From Lentisphaerota bacterium (GTDB lineage: Bacteria > Verrucomicrobiota > Kiritimatiellia > RFP12 > UBA3636): a stretch of DNA of 18,468 bases. Shown here piece after piece: positions 12,727-18,468 of this stretch. The DNA is taken from positions 1 to 18,468 of the forward strand of contig JALHHX010000062.1 of NCBI GenBank assembly GCA_022837245.1, read 5' to 3'. The translations under genes were made by a program, and so were the position numbers. Numbering within the stretch: position 1 is the first letter of the stretch; each line of letters opens with the position of its first letter. The notes under the pieces are model-generated. The model was given only the letters and a program-made list of their open reading frames with translations, did no database searches and was not told the origin of the DNA.

Positions 12727-15700
12727 TCAAGATTGCACCCCGGCACCGGATAGCATGCTCCTGCCGCCGCCGATGGGCGAGGCTTGGATTTGTACGCGTA
12801 TGCGTTCGCGCACTTCGCCGATGTGGGAGATCACGCCGATCAGTTTGCCGTCACGCTGGATGTTTGAAAGCGTGTCCAGCGCCATGCCGAGCGCCTCGCC
12901 GTCAAGAGTGCCGAAACCCTCGTCGAGGAACAAGGAATCTATTTTCAAACCTCCGCCCGCCATCGAAGAAAGCCCCAGGGCAAGAGCAAGGGACACTTGG
13001 AATGTTTCACCGCCCGAGAGGTTCGAAACCGGTCGTCTCTCGTCGCCCTGCTCGGAATCGACAATCAAGGGGAGCAGAAATTCGCCGCGCTTCGCGCCCG
13101 CCGTATCGCCATTCGCATCGACGCTCCATTCCATTCGGTATCTTCCATTAGTTATCTTCGCGAGATGAGGATTCGCCATCGTGAGCAGTTTGCGTAATGT
13201 GATTCCTTGCGCGTAACGCTTGAACTGCTCGCCGTTGGCGCCACCAAGCCATCTGTTAAGGGAGTTCCATTTTGCCGTTTCGGCTTCGAGTTTTGCGAGC
13301 TCACCTTCCAATCTTTGGCGTTTTCGCCGCGCGGCTTCATCAATCTTAAGCCCAGCCTCTATGTCGGCAATGTCCGCCATCAGCTCCGTCAGAGCCTTTT
13401 CGCTCGCATCCAATTCCGCCGCGACAGTTTCGGGGTCGCGTTCAGACAGCGTTTGTTTTTCATGCTCGGAGATTTCGTCAAAGTTCTTTTTTTGCAGGGT
13501 TTCGAGCTGGGTTTTTCTCGTACGCAGCTCATCGCGGCGTGTGCGCGTCTCTTCGATTTGCGCATCGTCCCAGCGCGCTGATCCCCACTCGGCCACGTCC
13601 GCGAATTTCAGTCTGTCGAGCAATTTTTGGAACTTCGCGTTTTCTTCCTCGTGTTTGTCTTTCGCCGTGTTCTCGGCAGTCTGGCTTTTCCGCAATTCCA
13701 CGCGCGCGCTATCTTCTGCGATTTTTGCGGAGTTCATGGCGTTCTTGCAGTCTTGAGCCTTTTTGAGCCCGGCATCGTACTTACGTTGCGTTTCGCGGTC
13801 AAGTTCTTCGGGGTCTTCCACGCCTGTTCCGTCGCGCAACTTCTGCGTTTCCTCAACCGTGTTCTTCAATTCCCGCAAATTGGTTTCGCCTTCCGCCACC
13901 GCCTTTTCGAGTTCGAGTTTCTCTCCCTTACGCATTTCGATATTTTCGCGGAGGTTGTTCGTCATTTCAGCCAGTGAGGCGAGTTCCTTTTCGACAGCGG
14001 TGATTATAGACGCGTTTTTTCTCGAAGACGCTTCCAGCCGCTTTTCGGCCTCCCGTTGCGTTTTCTCCGCGGCAGTTAAGCTGTCGTGGGCGTCAGTTAG
14101 TTTATTTTCAAGCGCCTTGCGGTTGCCTTCCGCTTTCTTTACTTCACTTGTGGCTTCATCGATTGTGGGGATGTCGCCGAGCACCGCGTAGGGGTGCTCC
14201 GTCGCGCCGCAGAGCGGACACGGACGCCCCTTCACCAAATCCGCCCTGTGTTTTTCAAGGCTCTTGATTTTGTCGGCCAGCCTCTGTTTTTCACGCGCAT
14301 CTTCCAACGCCTTTTCGAGATCTTCATGACGCAGGTCGTGCTCTTTTTTCACCTCTTCGAAAACCATGCCGAGCTTCTTTGACTCGGCTTCAAGCGTCAA
14401 TATACGCGCTTCCATTTTTTTGTTTTCCGCGTCGGCTTTTTTTATTATTTCGATGTTTACGAAGAGCTTTTCCTTCGCGAATCGTTCCGGTGCGGAAACT
14501 CCTTTTTCCGCCGAGCGGAACGACTCCGCGGCGGACATCTTTTCCTGGCACTCCCCGCGCTTCTTTTCCGCCTCCGCGATGTCTTCCGCGAGTTTGGCGA
14601 TGCGTTCAATGGTTGACTCATGCGCAGTTTTGGCGGCGTAGTATTTCTCCGTTTCCGCCGCCAGCAATTTATCTAGCCTGCGGGCCTCGTCGATGCGTGG
14701 CTTTGCCTCTTCGCGCAGCTTCTTTGCTTCGTCAAACTTTTTTGCGGCTTCCTGTGCTGCAGGCACTGCTTTGCCGTAAGCAGCAGTCGCATTCTCAAGG
14801 GTTTTCTCGCGTTCCAGCCTTTCTTTCGTCGCGCGGTCTAGACTCTGCCACGCATGTTCAAGATCTCTATGCTGCAAATCCAGCGATCTGGCCTTCTCGG
14901 CAGTAGCAAGCTTTTCAAGGAACGGGTTCTGTTCCATTTCGTCACGCTCGTTTTGTTCCAGATCTTTTTTGATGGTCTCGCGAGATGCGTGCAGTTCATC
15001 ACGCCGCTTCAGCCAGGCGAGTTCTGTTTGGCAATCTTTAATTATCTTGCTGGTCCGTTCTTCTGTGGACGTTTTCTCCGAGCGCGCTTTTTTTAATTCG
15101 TCCAGCGCTTCGTCCGTCATTGTTGCAATGGAGTCGCGATGAGTTCTGGCAGTGTTCGCGGCATCACGCGCTTTCTGGAAGTTCGCGAAGATCGACATTC
15201 CGATTTGCGAGAACTGCTCCGTGCCAGTGGCCTGCTCCAGAATGGCGGATCGGTCATTGTCATTGGCCTTGAGAAAGAGATCGAACTGACCTTGTGCGAG
15301 TAGTACAGTGCGTATAAACTGGTCAAAAGTCAGGCCGATAGCCTCCGAAACTTTTTTGCCGGTTTGACCACGACGGTTTTCTGATATGTCTTTGTTTTCA
15401 CTTACATCGAAGAGTGAGTGTTTCTCTACTTGCAGATTCCCGTTCGGCTTATTGTGCGCGCGTCGCTGTTCCCAGCGGGCGCGGTATGTTTTGCAACGGC
15501 TTGTGAATTCGATTTCAGAAAAGCACTCGCCGGTGTTGCGCGTCATGACCTCGTTGGCAGATTGCGAGATGTCCTGCCGCACGGTGCGGCCGTAAAGCGC
15601 CAGAAGGATGGCGTCGAGCACGGATGATTTTCCGGCGCCCGTCGGGCCGCAGATGAGGAAGAGCCCTTCGTTGAACGCTTGCGCGGTGAAGTCTATGCTC

Positions 15701-15753
15701 CATTCGCCGGCGAGCGAGTTGATGTTCAAGAATTTCAGCCGGAGGATTTTCAT
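12727..15753 (-). CDS. sbcC: Exonuclease subunit SbcC (Rad50-like ATPase)
   Basis: SbcC is the SMC-like ATPase partner of the SbcD nuclease; together they cleave hairpins and process DNA double-strand ends. The 1008 residues are close to E. coli SbcC. Walker A GPTGAGKSS is at 36-44. Two very long Glu/Lys-rich coiled-coil arms flank the zinc hook C512-P-L-C515, the CxxC apex through which two complexes join. The C-terminal head has the ABC signature LSGGE at 912-916, Walker B with D944-E945 in SLFLDEGFGTLD, and the switch His in GVISHIGE. The ATG at 15753 overlaps the sbcD stop by 4 nt, giving coupled translation of the two subunits. The stop is one base from the convergent lipoprotein stop. 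Confidence 0.97.
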   Translation of the reverse strand: MKILRLKFLNINSLAGEWSIDFTAQAFNEGLFLICGPTGAGKSSVLDAILLALYGRTVRQDISQSANEVMTRNTGECFSEIEFTSRCKTYRARWEQRRAHNKPNGNLQVEKHSLFDVSENKDISENRRGQTGKKVSEAIGLTFDQFIRTVLLAQGQFDLFLKANDNDRSAILEQATGTEQFSQIGMSIFANFQKARDAANTARTHRDSIATMTDEALDELKKARSEKTSTEERTSKIIKDCQTELAWLKRRDELHASRETIKKDLEQNERDEMEQNPFLEKLATAEKARSLDLQHRDLEHAWQSLDRATKERLEREKTLENATAAYGKAVPAAQEAAKKFDEAKKLREEAKPRIDEARRLDKLLAAETEKYYAAKTAHESTIERIAKLAEDIAEAEKKRGECQEKMSAAESFRSAEKGVSAPERFAKEKLFVNIEIIKKADAENKKMEARILTLEAESKKLGMVFEEVKKEHDLRHEDLEKALEDAREKQRLADKIKSLEKHRADLVKGRPCPLCGATEHPYAVLGDIPTIDEATSEVKKAEGNRKALENKLTDAHDSLTAAEKTQREAEKRLEASSRKNASIITAVEKELASLAEMTNNLRENIEMRKGEKLELEKAVAEGETNLRELKNTVEETQKLRDGTGVEDPEELDRETQRKYDAGLKKAQDCKNAMNSAKIAEDSARVELRKSQTAENTAKDKHEEENAKFQKLLDRLKFADVAEWGSARWDDAQIEETRTRRDELRTRKTQLETLQKKNFDEISEHEKQTLSERDPETVAAELDASEKALTELMADIADIEAGLKIDEAARRKRQRLEGELAKLEAETAKWNSLNRWLGGANGEQFKRYAQGITLRKLLTMANPHLAKITNGRYRMEWSVDANGDTAGAKRGEFLLPLIVDSEQGDERRPVSNLSGGETFQVSLALALGLSSMAGGGLKIDSLFLDEGFGTLDGEALGMALDTLSNIQRDGKLIGVISHIGEVRERIRVQIQASPIGGGRSMLSGAGVQS

Positions 15754-16997
15754 TCGGTCTCCTCGTCTTTCTCGTCCATTGTTTTAATGGCGAGGCGCAC
15801 CATTCCCATGTATTCCTCGATTTCGGCTTCGGACAGGTTCTCCTCTGCGAGGCGACGGCGCGCGACGTCTTCCGGCTTCAGGGTTTTGAGATCGTCGGCT
15901 TCGGTTCCGGCGATGCCACCCGTGAAGTTGCGGGGCCGCGTGTCGTGCTTGACGAGAATCTTGACCCGCGAGTCCCTTGCGGCTTCGTCGATTTCATTCC
16001 AGAAGCCGCGTATGTCGCCTTCGCCTTCATTGACTTCCACGCTGGCCCAGACGTCACTGTTTCCCGCCACTAGTTCTTTGATGCCTGAGGTAGCCTCTTC
16101 CGGGGTGCCGGATATGGAGACTAATTTCTGGAAAGAAGGGATAGTGGAGGTTCGGATGTTGACCGGAGCATTGCGTCCCCGGTCGAACTCTGCGATAACG
16201 ACGCTCTTTTCATCGTTCGCCTCTGCGAAGCTCATCGGTATGGGAGATCCGGAATATCTTATAGTTTCAGAGCCGCCGACGGCCTGCGGTATATGAAGGT
16301 GTCCAAGTGCTATGTAGTCTGCTGCGGGCAGGGAATTGCCGGAGAAAGAATCAATGCCTCCAATGGTGCGGGAGCGTTCAGATTTTTCATCGGAAACACG
16401 CGCAGAAGATATAGTGCAGTGACCAAGCAACACAATAGGAACGTCTGGCGCGGCCTTGCGGGCAATGTCCGCGGCGGCTGCGTAACGCGCTTTAAATCCG
16501 TAACGAAGAACCGCCTCGCGATTAGCGGGGTTTGCTGTTTCAGTATCGGAAGTACTGGCGAAATTGCGCAGATCTGCGTCACGCATATAAGGTACGGCTG
16601 CGATCACGAGTCCTGGAAATCCATCATTTCCTTTTACGACGACCGTTTCGTCCTCCAAGTTTTCACGCGCCTGCCCTATAATATGTGTGTTCAGGTATTT
16701 GAGGGCGGTGCTGGGTGAATTTAGCAGGGTGGGGGAATCGTGGTTGCCGCCAATGATGACAACGGCTCCGCATAGCTTGTTGCCAAATGTTTCACCGAGG
16801 AAAGAATAGTACAGTTGCGTGGCAGAGTTCGACGGAGTATACGTGTCGAAAACGTCGCCGCAAACTACAAGGGCGTCAGGCCTTTCCTCTCGTAGCAGAT
16901 TAATCAGCCATTCGAGATATTGTTCATGTTCGTGCGTCCGGTCCTGCTCGTGCAGCCTCCCGCCAAGATGCCAATCAGAAGTATGTATGAGTTTCAT
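15750..16997 (-). CDS. sbcD: Exonuclease subunit SbcD (Mre11-like nuclease)
   Basis: SbcD is the manganese-dependent nuclease of the SbcCD complex (3'-5' exonuclease and endonuclease at hairpins or protein-blocked ends). All phosphoesterase motifs are present: D8 and H10 (SDWHLGG), D48 (CGDVFD), N85-H86-D87 (GGNHDS), H193 (LLGHC), and H233/H235 (LGHLH). The 415 residues match the bacterial family, and the C-terminal part after about 270 is the capping and SbcC-contact region. The start at 16997 is set by the universal MKLIHTSDWHLG beginning; the ribosome site is weak. It lies directly upstream of sbcC (4-nt overlap) and 45 bases downstream of the unknown basic protein gene, so the three may share a transcript. 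Confidence 0.97.
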   Translation of the reverse strand: MKLIHTSDWHLGGRLHEQDRTHEHEQYLEWLINLLREERPDALVVCGDVFDTYTPSNSATQLYYSFLGETFGNKLCGAVVIIGGNHDSPTLLNSPSTALKYLNTHIIGQARENLEDETVVVKGNDGFPGLVIAAVPYMRDADLRNFASTSDTETANPANREAVLRYGFKARYAAAADIARKAAPDVPIVLLGHCTISSARVSDEKSERSRTIGGIDSFSGNSLPAADYIALGHLHIPQAVGGSETIRYSGSPIPMSFAEANDEKSVVIAEFDRGRNAPVNIRTSTIPSFQKLVSISGTPEEATSGIKELVAGNSDVWASVEVNEGEGDIRGFWNEIDEAARDSRVKILVKHDTRPRNFTGGIAGTEADDLKTLKPEDVARRRLAEENLSEAEIEEYMGMVRLAIKTMDEKDEETE

Positions 16998-17042
16998 TTT
17001 AGAGCTCAGGCGTCATCACCGTCAGGCGGTGTGTCGTCGTCA

Positions 17043-17612
17043 TTATAACCTTCTTTTGCCGAATACAAAAGTCTCATTGCAGCCGACCGTGTCAATGCCT
17101 TGCATGACAATTTTGGCGTCAGCGTAATCCAGATGTGGCTTGAGGCCCGGACCTGCGGCGTGTTCAACCGCTTGGGTCACCAATTTCACTGCTCCCGAAG
17201 GCTCGATCTCCAGCAATTTCAAAGCGTCGTTATAATCTGCAATGCAGGTTTCCAAATCTATCGGAGTAGGAATATATATAAACGCGTTCTTGGCTCCTAG
17301 GCACCATGCGTCTAAGAGAATACTTGCAACCATGATTAGGTTGTCCGGGAGAATCCGAGTTGCAATCACCTGACCTATTCCGGCGTCGAACAAGTTCTCC
17401 GTTCTCCAGGCCGGCCCGGTCGGGCAGGAACGAACTAATTGCTTTGAGTATCCAGTGCGCGACTCAAACGACTGGCCGAGTTCTAGTGTTTTTAGCCGCT
17501 CCGGCTTAGCTTTTCTTTTCGCATTGTTTTTCGCGTTTTTCTTCTGCCGCCTTACCGCAGCCTGTCGATCGTTCTTATCCATGGTGATAATTACTATTGA
17601 AAACTTGAACAT
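17043..17612 (-). CDS. Conserved hypothetical protein with very basic N-terminus
   Basis: The product is 189 residues from ATG 17612, or 179 from a second ATG at 17582 (MDKNDRQ), which removes an unusual hydrophobic start and looks slightly more natural. Neither has a good ribosome site. Residues about 12-42 are extremely rich in Lys/Arg/Asn (RRQKKNAKNNAKRKAKPER), suggesting nucleic-acid contact or disorder. The following compact domain has the pattern L-F-D-A-G-I-G-Q-V-I-A-T-R, then a hydrophobic LLDAWCLGAKNAF block, then GLKPHLDYADAKI. That order (enzyme-like G-I-G-Q-V, a D-x-x-C-L-G block, GxxPHxDY) resembles a family of uncharacterised bacterial proteins I have seen, but I cannot name it. 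Being upstream of sbcD on the same strand suggests a possible shared transcript, not a proven role in DNA repair. Confidence 0.75.
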   Translation of the reverse strand: MFKFSIVIITMDKNDRQAAVRRQKKNAKNNAKRKAKPERLKTLELGQSFESRTGYSKQLVRSCPTGPAWRTENLFDAGIGQVIATRILPDNLIMVASILLDAWCLGAKNAFIYIPTPIDLETCIADYNDALKLLEIEPSGAVKLVTQAVEHAAGPGLKPHLDYADAKIVMQGIDTVGCNETFVFGKRRL

Positions 17613-17782
17613 CGCGCTTAAGGTCGCGTCGTCGCGCTGACCCCGACCTCATTGCATGAACTGTGATTCTAACAAACAACGGCAACTGTTTCACCACATT
17701 TCTAATCCCCAAACCTTGTGGATGGCATGGCGCCCCGCTTAAGACGAAACAATATGTCTGGGCAACATGAAAGGGAAATAGA
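17613..17782. promoter_or_regulatory. Divergent intergenic region
   Basis: This 170-base gap separates the minus-strand basic-protein/sbcD/sbcC unit from the plus-strand gene at 17783 and must hold promoters for both. A weak plus-strand candidate is TTGTGG at 17716-17721 with TTAAGA at 17739-17744 (17-base spacer). No clear minus-strand promoter, tRNA or terminator is visible. The 7-mer GCTTAAG occurs at both ends of the gap, probably by chance. Confidence 0.3.
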
Positions 17783-18463
17783 ATGAGTTACGCATATATC
17801 TTGACTGGTATTGTTACAAGTATTGCCTTTGTAATCGCCCTTATGTGTGCTGTTATATGTCAGTGGGCAATCGGTTGCTCTATCTTCCGGCAGATAGAGT
17901 TTCGCCGGGGATTGGCCAAAGCTGTTACCGTCATGCTGCTTTGTCTTCTAGGATGTGACAGTAGCGTCCCGGTCGATATCAAGACGGAACAAAAAGCATT
18001 GAAGACAACACGGCCTAACGTATTTCAGAGAGCACGGCTCAAAGCGTTGCAGACAAAACGGCCCGCAGAGTTACGTGAAATATGGAAAGCGGTCATGGTC
18101 CAATACATGGAGTTAGAGGCGCTTGGTTTGCCGACCCCGGAATCTCTTGCAGATTTCGCGGATGCCCCAGAATTTCAGTCTGGCAATTTACCCCTTTCTG
18201 ATATTGGCTTTCTTCCGGAGTATTTGGTGAAACTGGAGATTCACGGAGTAATAGACAACAACTTGTTGAAGGACGAATACCCACTCCGTTGGTTGGACTC
18301 GAAACAGGATGCTGATGTCTTGGTTGTGCTTGCCGGTGGGTCTGGTTTATTTATTCCTCGAACAGAATTGGAAACGCTACTGAATGATGTGGTAAATGAG
18401 CTGTCAGAAAAACTAGCCGGAAATAACATGCCCGAGAACCAGCCGGCCGAAGATGTGCGCTGA
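17783..18463 (+). CDS. Membrane-anchored or lipoprotein-like protein of unknown function
   Basis: Read from ATG 17783, the 226-residue product has a hydrophobic helix at about 4-30. A basic segment (FRQIEFRRGLAK) follows, then a second hydrophobic run leading to L-L-G-C at 55-58, which looks exactly like a lipobox. Two interpretations fit: a protein with one or two membrane segments, or a lipoprotein whose true start lies downstream of 17783 (for example ATG 17845 or TTG 17912), giving the signal peptide FRRGLAKAVTVMLLCLLGC. AAAGGG about eight bases before ATG 17783 favours the long form. The remaining roughly 165 residues are acidic and soluble-looking, with a helical region (about 80-125) and a hydrophobic DADVLVVLAGG strand near 188-198. 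No family is recognised. The stop is five bases from the window edge. Confidence 0.75.
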   Translation: MSYAYILTGIVTSIAFVIALMCAVICQWAIGCSIFRQIEFRRGLAKAVTVMLLCLLGCDSSVPVDIKTEQKALKTTRPNVFQRARLKALQTKRPAELREIWKAVMVQYMELEALGLPTPESLADFADAPEFQSGNLPLSDIGFLPEYLVKLEIHGVIDNNLLKDEYPLRWLDSKQDADVLVVLAGGSGLFIPRTELETLLNDVVNELSEKLAGNNMPENQPAEDVR

Positions 18464-18468
18464 TGGGC

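Noticed and set aside
17017..17031. CACCG-TCAGG-CGGTG hairpin between the basic-protein gene and sbcD
   Set aside because: The perfect stem is only 5 bp, with no T-run on the transcribed strand and probably by chance; it is not a convincing terminator.
17613..17782. Possible tRNA or small RNA in the divergent gap
   Set aside because: No acceptor-stem pairing or conserved tRNA loop sequences could be found by eye.

Overview
The window is ordinary protein-coding chromosome from an uncultured bacterium, moderately GC-rich, with tightly packed genes. I see no rRNA, tRNA, CRISPR array, transposase or phage gene. The best taxonomic hint is a small protein at 2359-2778 that resembles the Minf_1886 type, conserved in Verrucomicrobia and Planctomycetes. 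Paired GYF_2/coiled-coil proteins, a PilB/GspE-type ATPase and the general gene style also fit a PVC-group bacterium (Verrucomicrobiota, Kiritimatiellota or Lentisphaerota). This placement is an inference, not a proof.

Layout, left to right. (1) 181-4701, plus strand: a compact operon with 4-nt ATGA overlaps or very short gaps. It encodes a PilB/GspE-type assembly ATPase, a HIT-family protein, a Minf_1886-like protein, a DUF1015 protein and deoxyribose-phosphate aldolase (DeoC). (2) 4768-9827, plus strand: two related proteins with tandem GYF_2-like domains and long coiled coils, a single-pass membrane protein with a Pro/Glu-rich tail, and a metallo-beta-lactamase-fold hydrolase of the YycJ/WalJ type coupled to it by a one-base stop/start overlap. 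The second GYF/coiled-coil gene is interrupted by an apparent +1 frameshift near 6710-6748. (3) 9847-12231, plus strand: a sulfur-assimilation pair, cysK then an O-acetylhomoserine sulfhydrylase. It is preceded by a good sigma70-like promoter and a perfect short palindrome at the expected transcription start, which looks like a repressor operator. (4) 12366-12725, plus strand: a small predicted lipoprotein. (5) 12727-17612, minus strand: sbcC, sbcD (overlapping by 4 nt) and, upstream, an unknown 189-residue protein with a very basic N-terminus. (6) 17783-18463, plus strand: an unknown membrane-anchored or lipoprotein-like protein, divergent from the sbcD side.

How the parts may work together. 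SbcC and SbcD form the known Mre11/Rad50-like nuclease complex that processes DNA ends and hairpins. CysK and the OAH sulfhydrylase both incorporate sulfide, making cysteine and homocysteine. DUF1015 may also belong to serine metabolism, but this is uncertain. The GYF/coiled-coil/membrane/MBL cluster is the best candidate for an undescribed system. Its proteins look like cytoplasmic scaffolds plus a membrane anchor, and nothing in the sequence gives a biochemical activity except the MBL hydrolase.

No stretch longer than about 170 bases lacks a gene. Convincing intrinsic terminators (GC-rich stem plus T-run) were not found anywhere in the window.
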